Shown one piece after another: positions 1 through 5,554 of a stretch of DNA of 5,554 nucleotides. The stretch spans positions 1 to 5,554 of the forward strand of contig CASECL010000302.1 of assembly GCA_949286445.1 (NCBI GenBank), given 5' to 3'. The position numbers and the translations under genes were made by a program. This stretch comes from an uncultured bacterium. Its GTDB lineage: Bacteria > Verrucomicrobiota > Lentisphaeria > Victivallales > Victivallaceae. How positions within the stretch are numbered: the stretch's first letter is position 1; every line of letters starts with the position of its first letter. The notes beneath the pieces were generated by a model. It was not told the DNA's origin. It ran no database searches and saw nothing but the letters and a program-made list of their open reading frames with translations.

Positions 1-2
1 AT

Positions 3-527
3 ACGCTGGGATTTGCCATGCAGTCCATGCTGGCTGGACGGGGATGGCCGATCAACCTGCTGCGGATTTCACCGGATGGGGAAAAGGCGTACTTTATGCC
101 GACCGGAATGGTTTTTGACTTCTACCGCCACCGGCACGGACAGGAACTTCTGGCCATGGAACCGGTTGGAGTTACAGATCACTACACGCTGGAACTTCAG
201 GCCGGACACTCCAATATCTGCGGCAGAATAGCTTTTATTGATGCGGCAGTCACCCGTTCCCCCAAAGATGAAAATGGAAACGGCAGACTTTTTATCCATG
301 TCGTCAACCGGGATGGCAAAAACCGCCGCACTGCCATATTTGATTTAAACAGCCTTGAAATAAAAAACAGTTCCGCTCAATGGTATCTGATGCGGGAAAA
401 AACAGCCTCGCCAAATTCACCGGAATTAACGGCGGTGGAAGATAAAGGACTACTGAACATTGCTTCCGGAGAACTGAAATTTGACGCTCCTCCGGGAAGC
501 ATATCAATTCTGGAGATAAAATTATGA
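3..527 (+). CDS. Glycoside hydrolase C-terminal part, alpha-L-arabinofuranosidase (GH51)-like; 5' end outside window
   Basis: The reading frame is open from the window edge, so this is the last 174 residues of a longer protein; the first ATG in frame (18) need not be the start. The visible part resembles the end of GH51-type arabinofuranosidases. First comes a segment equivalent to the end of the catalytic barrel, with the pattern MPTGMVFDFYRHRHGQEL (family: TPTYYVxxLYxxHxGxxL). A beta-sandwich follows, with IAFIDAAVTRS and LFIHVVNRDGKNRR (family: vpyLDaaaTr... LtlfvvNRs) and the closing strand FDAPPGSISILEIKL (family: lpPxSxxvlxL). Such enzymes remove arabinose or related sugars from plant or other polysaccharides. 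The catalytic glutamates would lie upstream and cannot be checked, so substrate and exact family are open; a related GH39-like or unclassified clan-A hydrolase is possible. Its stop overlaps the next start (ATGA), suggesting cotranscription with ygiQ. Confidence 0.6.
   Translation, partial: TLGFAMQSMLAGRGWPINLLRISPDGEKAYFMPTGMVFDFYRHRHGQELLAMEPVGVTDHYTLELQAGHSNICGRIAFIDAAVTRSPKDENGNGRLFIHVVNRDGKNRRTAIFDLNSLEIKNSSAQWYLMREKTASPNSPELTAVEDKGLLNIASGELKFDAPPGSISILEIKL
512..515 (+). promoter_or_regulatory. Shine-Dalgarno site for ygiQ inside the upstream gene
   Basis: GGAG lies 8 nt before the ATG at 524, within the last codons of the upstream hydrolase. With the ATGA stop/start overlap at 524-527 it fixes the ygiQ start and suggests translational coupling between the two genes. 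Confidence 0.65.
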
Positions 528-2317
528 GTTTTCTGCCGGTTTGCCGGGAAGATATGATTAAACAGAATATTGATGAACTTGATATTCTGCTGATTACCGG
601 GGATGCCTATGTTGATCATCCCAGTTTCGGTGTTTCACTGATTGGTCGGCTGCTGCAAAGCCGGGGATATAAGGTCGGCTTGATCGCCCAGCCGGACTGG
701 AAAGATCCGGAGTCACTGAAAATTATGGGCCGCCCCCGGCTGGGTGTCGGAGTAACCTCCGGGAATATGGATTCAATGGTAAATCTTTACACCGTTGCCC
801 GGCGGCTTCGCAAAGAAGATGCTTACAGCGAAAACGGCGATCCCGGAAAACGTCCGCCGCATGCGCTTACGGTTTACGCCCAGCTGGTGAAAAAGGCTTT
901 CCCGGGGATATTTGTTGTGCTGGGAGGCATGGAAGCAAGCCTCCGCCGGGTGGCGCATTATGATTACTGGCAGGACAAAATGAAAATGTCCGTACTGGTG
1001 GATTCCAAGGCGGATATTCTCTGTTTCGGAATGGGTGAAAAACCCATGCCGGAAATCTTCCGCCGGGTGGAAAAAGGCGAAAGCCTGCGCGGCATCAGAG
1101 GTACTGCAGTTTTTCTGGGCAAAAAAGAAAGTGAGAGTTTTTCCGCCGACGAAAATACGGTTTTCCTGCCGTCCTGGGAGGAAATGGTTTCCAACCGGGA
1201 CGCACTGATGACGGAAACCAAAATTGTTGAACGGGAAATGAATCCATTCCGGGGAAAACGTCTAGTTCAGAAATACAATGACCGGCTGCTGGTAATTGAG
1301 CCGCCGCCGGAGCCGTTGAGCAGCAAAGAACTGGATTTTGTTCACACCCTGCCTTATGAGAGAAAACCGCATCCCGAATATTCCGGGAGAGTACCGGCAT
1401 TTGAAACCATAAGAGATTCCATTCAATCCATCCGCGGCTGTCCCGGCGGATGCGCTTTCTGCGGACTGGTGGTGCATCAGGGCAGACTGGTAATGAGCCG
1501 GAGCGAGAAATCAATCCTTGAAGAAATAAAGATGTTGACCGAATCTCCGGATTTTCACGGCACCATCAGCGACATCGGAGGTGCGGCGGGAAATATTTTC
1601 GGAAGTGTGCAGAAAAAAGAATTCTGTGAAAAATGTCAGCGTTCCAGCTGTCTTTTTCCCCGCCCCTGCCCTAACTATCAGTGCGACGGCAAACGCATGG
1701 CTGAACTGTTGCGCAAAGCCCGCAAAATGCCGGGGGTAAAACATGTTCACATCAATTCCGGTGTCCGGCTTGATCTGGCGTTGCGCCAGGAGGAACTGCT
1801 CCACGAAATCATCGCCCACCATGTATCCGGACATTTGAAAGTAGCTCCGGAACACCTCAGCGATAAAGTATTGAAATTGATGCGCAAAAACCCGGCGGCA
1901 GACTTTTACCGCTTCAAGGAGGTCTTTGAGAGAGAAAGCAAACGCGTGGGCAAAGAGCAGTATATTATTCCTCTTTTTATCTCCAATTTCCCCGGCTGTA
2001 CCGCGGAAGATATGAAAACTCTGGACGCATTTCTGGATCGTGAACACTGGAGTTTGCAACAGGTTCAGGATTATATTCCCCTGCCCATGACCATGGGTGC
2101 GGCCATGTATTATACCGGAAAAACCCCGGAGGGTGAACCCATTCCGGTAAACCGGGGGCTGGCGGAACGCCGTCCCCAGATCAGTGCGTTGAAGCGGGAC
2201 CGTTCCCGCCGCGGCGGATTTAACGGTAAACCGCACGAAAACAATTTCCGGAAACCGGGTCAGAAACGCCGTTACCCCGCCGCCGGGGGAAAATCCGGAA
2301 ACCGGGGAAAAAATTGA
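524..2317 (+). CDS. ygiQ: YgiQ-family (UPF0313) radical SAM protein
   Basis: A 597-residue radical SAM protein of the YgiQ family, whose reaction is not established to my knowledge. The N-terminal Radical_SAM_N-type domain (about 1-300) carries GDAYVDHPSFG (26-36), GGMEASLRR (134-142), AHYDYW (144-149) and VDSKAD (159-164), all close to E. coli YgiQ. The radical SAM core (about 301-510) has the 4Fe-4S motif CPGGCAFC (C306, C310, C313), GGAAGN (352-357), APEH (441-444) and GKEQYIIP (476-483). A second cysteine cluster (C368, C371, C376, C382, C387) could bind another metal centre. The C-terminal region is much shorter than in E. coli YgiQ (about 739 residues) and ends in a basic, Gly/Arg-rich tail (about 553-597). 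The start at 524 is supported by the SD site and by FLPVCREDM matching FLPMSREEM near the N-terminus of the E. coli protein. It probably shares a transcript with the upstream hydrolase and perhaps tilS. Confidence 0.93.
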   Translation: MSFLPVCREDMIKQNIDELDILLITGDAYVDHPSFGVSLIGRLLQSRGYKVGLIAQPDWKDPESLKIMGRPRLGVGVTSGNMDSMVNLYTVARRLRKEDAYSENGDPGKRPPHALTVYAQLVKKAFPGIFVVLGGMEASLRRVAHYDYWQDKMKMSVLVDSKADILCFGMGEKPMPEIFRRVEKGESLRGIRGTAVFLGKKESESFSADENTVFLPSWEEMVSNRDALMTETKIVEREMNPFRGKRLVQKYNDRLLVIEPPPEPLSSKELDFVHTLPYERKPHPEYSGRVPAFETIRDSIQSIRGCPGGCAFCGLVVHQGRLVMSRSEKSILEEIKMLTESPDFHGTISDIGGAAGNIFGSVQKKEFCEKCQRSSCLFPRPCPNYQCDGKRMAELLRKARKMPGVKHVHINSGVRLDLALRQEELLHEIIAHHVSGHLKVAPEHLSDKVLKLMRKNPAADFYRFKEVFERESKRVGKEQYIIPLFISNFPGCTAEDMKTLDAFLDREHWSLQQVQDYIPLPMTMGAAMYYTGKTPEGEPIPVNRGLAERRPQISALKRDRSRRGGFNGKPHENNFRKPGQKRRYPAAGGKSGNRGKN

Positions 2318-2356
2318 TCTGCCGGTAAAAAATATCGCCGCCCGGAAAAAGATAAT

Positions 2357-3709
2357 ATGAAAAAAGCCGCCGTTATTACTGAAAAAATTCATGATTTTCA
2401 AAATTTCATGGCCGGATACCATTCTGCCGTCTGGCTGGCAGGATGTTCCGGCGGAGCGGACAGCTGCGCCCTGCTGCTCCTGTTAAAGGAGGCGGCTGAG
2501 CTGGAAAAAGCCAAGTTGAAGTGTGTCTATTTTGAACACCATCTCAGGGGAAGCGAAGGAGAAAAAGACGGGGATTTTGTTCAGGAACTCTGCCGGAAAA
2601 ATAATATCCCCTTTCAAAAGATTGAGCTTGATTTATCCGGTTCTTCCGGGAGCATTGAAGCCGCCGCCAGAGAAGCGCGGTTAGCCGGTTGGAAAAAACT
2701 GAGCGGGGAAAATCATGGTGCGGCCGTTATTCTTGCCCACCATGCCGGGGATCGGAGAGAAAACCTGATTCTCCGGTTGATGCGGGGGGCAAATGTGTCC
2801 GGATTGACTTCATTGCGGAAAACTGCTTATGTAAATGGAATACTGATTCTGCGGCCGCTGCTTGATTTCGAGCGCAGTGAACTGGAAGAATTTCTGCATT
2901 CCCGCGGAGTGGAAGACTGGCGGAATGACTGGAGCAATGCAGATGAAAATTATGACCGTAATTTCATCCGCAACACCTTTTTCAGACGTTTTCCGGGGAA
3001 AAGATTTGACCGTGCCATACAATCGCTGACCATAGACGCAGATTTTATTGAAACCATGGCGGAAAGGGAGCGGCATTTCTTTAAAGACAAAGATGCCGTT
3101 CCCGCCGCAGAATGGCTGCGCCTGCATCCGGCACTGCGCCACCGGGTACTGCGGCATTACCTTTCCGGTAAACTGGGATCGGATTTTCTGCCGGGAAATA
3201 TTTTCTGCGGTAAATTCAACGACCTGATTTCCGGAAAGTTAAAGGAGCTTCCAATTCCGGACAGCAGTTTTGTCCTGTGCCGAAAAGAGGATAATATTGC
3301 AGTAATTCAAAAACCGGAAACCGCCCCTCCCGTACCGGAAAAAACCGGCAACTGGCAGGATGGTGAACTGAATGATTTTTTTGATTTTAAAACCGTTCCG
3401 GATTACCGGATTGTAAAACTCCCTCCGGATCAGGCGGCATTTTCACTGGAATTATTTCCCCGGAGACTGGAATATTCCCCGCCGCGCCCGGGAGAAAAAA
3501 TGCGGGTTTTTCCGTCCGGAAGAGAGGAAAAACTGAAAAAATTGCGGATCGATGCCAAAGCTCCCCCGGGTTATCCGGTTCTGCGCAATGCCGATACCGG
3601 CGAAGTGCTCTGGTATCCGGGCGTAAGACACAGTAATGCGGCACTGCCGGAAAACGGATCGGAAGCAGTTATTTTGTCATTAAAAATGCTTGACAAACCG
3701 CTTGAGTGA
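2357..3709 (+). CDS. tilS: tRNA(Ile)-lysidine synthetase TilS
   Basis: Cytoplasmic N-type ATP pyrophosphatase that uses ATP and lysine to convert C34 of tRNA-Ile2 (CAU anticodon) to lysidine, changing decoding from AUG to AUA and charging from Met to Ile; essential in most bacteria. The 450 residues are close to the usual length. The PP-loop SGGADS is at 31-36, HHLRG at 61-65, the EAAAREAR helix at 101-108, and HHAGDRRE at 128-135, the position of the family HHxDDQxET motif. RPLLDFERSEL (166-176) and DWSNADENYDRNFIRN (191-206) match the conserved DPSN..YxRNxiR segment. A divergent middle domain (about 240-365) is followed by a TilS C-terminal domain (about 370-443) with RPGEKMRVFP and EKLKKLRID. 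The SD before the ATG is weak (purine-rich 2344-2352), so a start at M18 (2408) cannot be fully excluded, but 30 residues before the PP-loop is normal. It lies 39 nt after ygiQ with no promoter or terminator seen between them. Confidence 0.93.
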   Translation: MKKAAVITEKIHDFQNFMAGYHSAVWLAGCSGGADSCALLLLLKEAAELEKAKLKCVYFEHHLRGSEGEKDGDFVQELCRKNNIPFQKIELDLSGSSGSIEAAAREARLAGWKKLSGENHGAAVILAHHAGDRRENLILRLMRGANVSGLTSLRKTAYVNGILILRPLLDFERSELEEFLHSRGVEDWRNDWSNADENYDRNFIRNTFFRRFPGKRFDRAIQSLTIDADFIETMAERERHFFKDKDAVPAAEWLRLHPALRHRVLRHYLSGKLGSDFLPGNIFCGKFNDLISGKLKELPIPDSSFVLCRKEDNIAVIQKPETAPPVPEKTGNWQDGELNDFFDFKTVPDYRIVKLPPDQAAFSLELFPRRLEYSPPRPGEKMRVFPSGREEKLKKLRIDAKAPPGYPVLRNADTGEVLWYPGVRHSNAALPENGSEAVILSLKMLDKPLE

Positions 3710-3718
3710 TGCTATATT
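3690..3718 (+). promoter_or_regulatory. Near-consensus sigma70-type promoter for gatB, overlapping the tilS 3' end
   Basis: The -35 box TTGACA (3690-3695) is a perfect consensus. The spacer is 17 nt (3696-3712), and the -10 box TATATT (3713-3718) has one mismatch and is preceded by TG plus one base (3710-3712), the extended -10 element. Expected transcription start is about 3725, giving a leader of roughly 36 nt before gatB. The -35 lies within the last tilS codons. A direct repeat GCTTGA (3688-3693 and 3700-3705) overlaps the -35 and spacer. The call is by inspection; no transcript data are available. Confidence 0.8.
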
Positions 3719-3749
3719 CTCTGCATAAAAAACAATTAATTAAAGTATA

Positions 3750-3752
3750 GAG
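3750..3752 (+). promoter_or_regulatory. Weak Shine-Dalgarno site for gatB
   Basis: Only GAG, 8 nt before the ATG at 3761, resembles an SD. The leader around it is AT-rich (including TTAATTAA at 3736-3743) and should be unstructured, so a weak SD may suffice. The start is fixed better by the protein N-terminus, which begins as the family does. Confidence 0.4.
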
Positions 3753-3760
3753 CACTTTTT

Positions 3761-5200
3761 ATGAAATATGATGTGGTAATAGGTCTTGAGGTACATATCC
3801 AGCTGCGTACCAAAAGCAAAATGTTCTGTTCCTGCGCCAACCGCTTCGGAGCGGAGCCGAACACGCTGACCTGCCCGGTCTGCATGGGGTATCCCGGGGT
3901 GCTGCCGGTACCCAACCATGAGGCAATATTAAAGACAGTCAAGGCAGGTTTGCTGACCGATTGCCGGATTGCGAAATTCAGCAAATTTGACCGGAAAAGT
4001 TATTTCTATCCCGACATGACCAAAAATTACCAGATCTCCCAGTATGATCTGCCTTTCTGCGAACACGGTCATGTGAAAATCGGTGGAAAAGGATTCTCCG
4101 GAGCGGAAATCCCGGAAAAAGAGATTGGTTTGACCCGTATTCACCTGGAAGAAGACGCGGCAAAACTTCTGCATCACCGCGGAGCTTCCGGAGGAGATTA
4201 CAACCGGGCCGGAGTGCCGCTGATGGAGCTGGTAAGCGAGCCGGAAATCAAGAGCGCAGATGAGGCATATTGTTATCTGACCCGGCTGAAAGAAACCATG
4301 CAGTTCGGCGATATCTCCGACTGCGATGCCGAAAAGGGGCAGATGCGCTGCGATGTGAATATCTCCCTGCGTCCGGTGGGGCAGAAGGAATTCGGTGTAA
4401 AAATCGAGCTGAAAAATCTCAACAGCTTCCGCGCCGTACACCGCGCAATCGAATATGAAATCTGGCGTCAGAGTGAAATGCTTGACCGGGGTGAAAAAAT
4501 TTATCAGGAGACCCGGGGGTGGAATGACGATCAGGGAGAAAGTTACCTGATGCGCCGCAAAGAAGCCGCCCATGACTACCGCTATTTTCCCGATCCGGAT
4601 CTGATGCCGGTGGTGTTTACCGATGAGGAAATTGAAGCCATACGCCAGTCATTGCCGGAACGTCCGGCGGAAAAACGGGCGCGTTACCAGAGTGAATTAT
4701 CCCTGACTGCCTACGATGCGGAGGTATTGACTTCATCACCGGAACTTGCCGCCTATTTTGAGCAGACGGCAGGAAAAGTGAAAAATACCAAGGCCGCCGC
4801 CAACTGGATTATCGGTGAGCTGCTGCGTGAACTCAATGACCGTTCCATGGCACTGGCTGATTGTCCGGTATCTCCGGAAAAATTCGCCGCACTGGTAAAT
4901 CTGGTGGATGCAAAAACTATCAATGGCGGCGCAGGCAAAGAAGTTCTGGCAGAACTTTTTGTCTCTGACGCAACTCCGGATGAAATCGTCAAAGCCAAAG
5001 GCCTGGCACAGGTAAGCGACAGCAGCGTGATTGAAGAATTTGTCAATCAGGTTATCGCCGGAAATCCGGCTCAGGTGGAACAGTACAAAAACGGCAATGC
5101 AAAAGTACTCCAGTTCCTGGTGGGCCAGGTGATGAAAGCCAGCCGCGGCAAGGCAAATCCGCAGTTGGCAGTAAGTTTATTGAAGTCAAAATTGGACTAA
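3761..5200 (+). CDS. gatB: Aspartyl/glutamyl-tRNA amidotransferase subunit B
   Basis: GatB is the kinase/tRNA-binding subunit of the GatCAB complex, which amidates Glu-tRNA(Gln) and/or Asp-tRNA(Asn) using ammonia delivered from GatA. The 479 residues are the normal length. The N-terminus MKYDVVIGLEVHIQL is typical. The zinc-site cysteines are present (C23, C25, C38, C41 in FCSC...CPVC). The cradle domain has KSYFYPDMTKNYQISQYD (79-96), RIHLEEDAAKLLH (126-138), DYNRAGVPLMELVSEP (146-161), RCDVNISLRP (196-205) and ELKNLNSF (216-223). A helical domain is followed by the C-terminal YqeY-like tRNA-binding tail with NPAQVEQYKNGNAKVLQFLVG (435-455) and KANPQL (464-469). All expected motifs are intact. 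gatA and gatC are not next to it, so the complex must be assembled from separate loci. The promoter inside the tilS 3' end should make it independently transcribed. Confidence 0.97.
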   Translation: MKYDVVIGLEVHIQLRTKSKMFCSCANRFGAEPNTLTCPVCMGYPGVLPVPNHEAILKTVKAGLLTDCRIAKFSKFDRKSYFYPDMTKNYQISQYDLPFCEHGHVKIGGKGFSGAEIPEKEIGLTRIHLEEDAAKLLHHRGASGGDYNRAGVPLMELVSEPEIKSADEAYCYLTRLKETMQFGDISDCDAEKGQMRCDVNISLRPVGQKEFGVKIELKNLNSFRAVHRAIEYEIWRQSEMLDRGEKIYQETRGWNDDQGESYLMRRKEAAHDYRYFPDPDLMPVVFTDEEIEAIRQSLPERPAEKRARYQSELSLTAYDAEVLTSSPELAAYFEQTAGKVKNTKAAANWIIGELLRELNDRSMALADCPVSPEKFAALVNLVDAKTINGGAGKEVLAELFVSDATPDEIVKAKGLAQVSDSSVIEEFVNQVIAGNPAQVEQYKNGNAKVLQFLVGQVMKASRGKANPQLAVSLLKSKLD

Positions 5201-5254
5201 GAGTTTTTCTGTACCAACCAATACAATCAAAAATACCATAATCAAACCAAAACA
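5201..5254 (+). other. G-depleted A/C-rich intergenic leader before the PFOR gene
   Basis: The 67-nt gap between gatB and the next start has G only at 5201, 5203 and 5211, then no G from 5212 to 5254 (43 nt). The strand there is mainly A and C, with ATCAAA repeated at 5226-5231 and 5241-5246. It should be almost unstructured as RNA. TACAAT (5222-5227) and CATAAT (5237-5242) resemble -10 boxes, but neither has a usable -35 about 17 nt upstream. I see no terminator hairpin after gatB. Whether PFOR has its own promoter here is unresolved. Confidence 0.55.
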
Positions 5255-5255
5255 G

Positions 5256-5263
5256 AGAGGAAG
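5256..5263 (+). promoter_or_regulatory. Strong Shine-Dalgarno site for the PFOR gene
   Basis: AGAGGAAG contains GAGG (5257-5260), 7 nt before the ATG at 5268. It is the best SD in the window. It selects M1 over the in-frame M5 as the start and fits a highly translated gene. Confidence 0.8.
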
Positions 5264-5267
5264 ATAT

Positions 5268-5554
5268 ATGGCAAAAAAAATGCAGACCATCGACGGCAAT
5301 TACGCCGCCGCGTACGTAGCGTACGCCTTCAGTGAGGTGGCGGCAATTTACCCGATCACCCCGTCTTCAACCATGGGTGAATACGCCGACAGCTGGGCCA
5401 GCGTGGGCATGAAGAACATGTTCGGTCAGAAAGTCGATGTGGTGGAAATGCAGTCTGAGGCCGGTGCGGCCGGTGCGGTTCACGGGTCATTGAGCGCAGG
5501 TGCGCTGACCACCACCTTCACCGCTTCACAGGGATTGCTGCTGATGATCCCGAA
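5268..5554 (+). CDS. nifJ: Pyruvate:ferredoxin (flavodoxin) oxidoreductase, N-terminal 95 codons; 3' end outside window
   Basis: Start of a PFOR, the TPP- and Fe-S-dependent enzyme that oxidatively decarboxylates pyruvate with CoA to acetyl-CoA and CO2, reducing ferredoxin or flavodoxin; central to anaerobic metabolism. The 95 residues are domain I. IDGNYAAAYVAYAFSEVAAIYPITPSSTMGE begins at residue 8 and carries YPITPSS (28-34), and EMQSEAGAAGAVHGSLSAGA (60-79) leads to TTFTASQGLLLMIP. T31 (pyruvate binding) and E64 (TPP activation) fall at the same numbers as in Desulfovibrio africanus PFOR, which supports the start. The full protein should be about 1,170-1,200 residues; the Fe-S and TPP domains lie beyond the window. 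All five Tyr codons are TAC and all three Phe codons TTC, unlike tilS, as expected for a highly expressed gene. A 2-oxoacid oxidoreductase with another substrate is less likely given the motif match. Confidence 0.93.
   Translation, partial: MAKKMQTIDGNYAAAYVAYAFSEVAAIYPITPSSTMGEYADSWASVGMKNMFGQKVDVVEMQSEAGAAGAVHGSLSAGALTTTFTASQGLLLMIP
5310..5326 (+). repeat. Perfect 17-nt inverted repeat (hairpin) in early PFOR codons
   Basis: GCGTACG (5310-5316), TAG loop (5317-5319) and CGTACGC (5320-5326) form a perfect 7-bp stem with a 3-nt loop. It starts 42 nt after the A of the PFOR start codon and falls on codons 15-20 (Ala-Tyr-Val-Ala-Tyr-Ala). It may be a chance result of codon choice or a structured element in the mRNA. 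Confidence 0.5.

Noticed and set aside
2276..2294. CCCC/GGGG inverted repeat near the end of ygiQ as a possible terminator
   Set aside because: The stem is only 4 bp, it lies inside the coding tail, and it is followed by GAAAATCC rather than a T-run.
2314..2342. Possible tilS promoter starting with TTGATC at the ygiQ stop
   Set aside because: At 16-18 nt spacing the -10 position is GC-rich, and the nearest AT-rich hexamer is only about 11 nt away.
1511..2422. Long minus-strand open frame of 303 codons opposite ygiQ
   Set aside because: It lies entirely antisense to well-conserved ygiQ and the tilS start, its translation is rich in Phe and Arg with no recognisable motif, and it is explained by the rarity of codons that would place stops on the other strand.
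3929..4573. Minus-strand open frame of 214 codons opposite gatB
   Set aside because: It is an antisense shadow of a fully intact gatB, with no family features and no ribosome binding site of note.
5184..5208. AGTC...GACT stem followed by TTTTT after gatB as a terminator
   Set aside because: The stem is 4 bp with a 7-nt loop, too weak, and 5 nt separate it from the T-run; a real terminator here is not supported.
5460..5477. Tandem 9-bp repeat GCCGGTGCG x2 in the PFOR gene
   Set aside because: It encodes the conserved Ala-Gly-Ala-Ala-Gly-Ala of the family motif EAGAAGAVHG, so protein constraint plus codon preference explains it.
1..5554. Search for an undescribed multi-gene system, mobile element, CRISPR array or RNA gene
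   Set aside because: Gaps between genes are 67 nt or shorter, all five genes belong to known families, and no repeats, tRNA-like folds or transposase fragments were seen.

Overview
The window is a compact, all-plus-strand stretch of bacterial chromosome holding five protein-coding genes, two of them cut by the window edges. In order they are: the 3' end of a probable glycoside hydrolase (GH51/arabinofuranosidase-like C-terminal region), a YgiQ-family radical SAM protein, tilS (tRNA-Ile lysidine synthetase), gatB (Asp/Glu-tRNA amidotransferase subunit B), and the first 95 codons of a pyruvate:ferredoxin/flavodoxin oxidoreductase (nifJ/por type). I see no RNA genes, mobile elements, CRISPR arrays or integration scars.

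Organism: base composition is moderate, with a strong taste for CCG (Pro), GGA (Gly) and the tetramer CCGG. PFOR points to anaerobic metabolism, GatB to indirect synthesis of Gln-tRNA and/or Asn-tRNA, and the sugar-hydrolase tail to polysaccharide use. Together these suit an anaerobic, glycan-degrading bacterium. A PVC-group member such as Lentisphaerota/Victivallales is my guess from the general look of the proteins, but nothing in the window proves it.

Layout: 3-527 is the glycosidase tail, whose stop overlaps the ygiQ start in an ATGA junction (524-527) with a good Shine-Dalgarno site inside the upstream gene. ygiQ (524-2317) is followed after 39 nt by tilS (2357-3709). The end of tilS contains a very good sigma70-type promoter (-35 TTGACA at 3690-3695, 17-nt spacer, extended -10 TGC-TATATT ending at 3718), which should give gatB (3761-5200) its own transcript with a leader of about 36 nt. 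gatB is followed by a 67-nt gap containing a 43-nt stretch with no G at all, then a strong ribosome binding site and the PFOR gene (5268 onward). Early PFOR codons contain a perfect 17-nt hairpin palindrome (5310-5326).

How the genes fit together: tilS and gatB both act on tRNA decoding fidelity (lysidine at C34 of tRNA-Ile2; transamidation of mischarged tRNAs) and are housekeeping. YgiQ is a conserved radical SAM protein of uncertain function. PFOR is a central anaerobic enzyme. I do not see a coherent new multi-gene system here. The points worth a second look are regulatory (the promoter embedded in tilS, and the G-free leader plus early hairpin at nifJ) and one sequence deviation in TilS.
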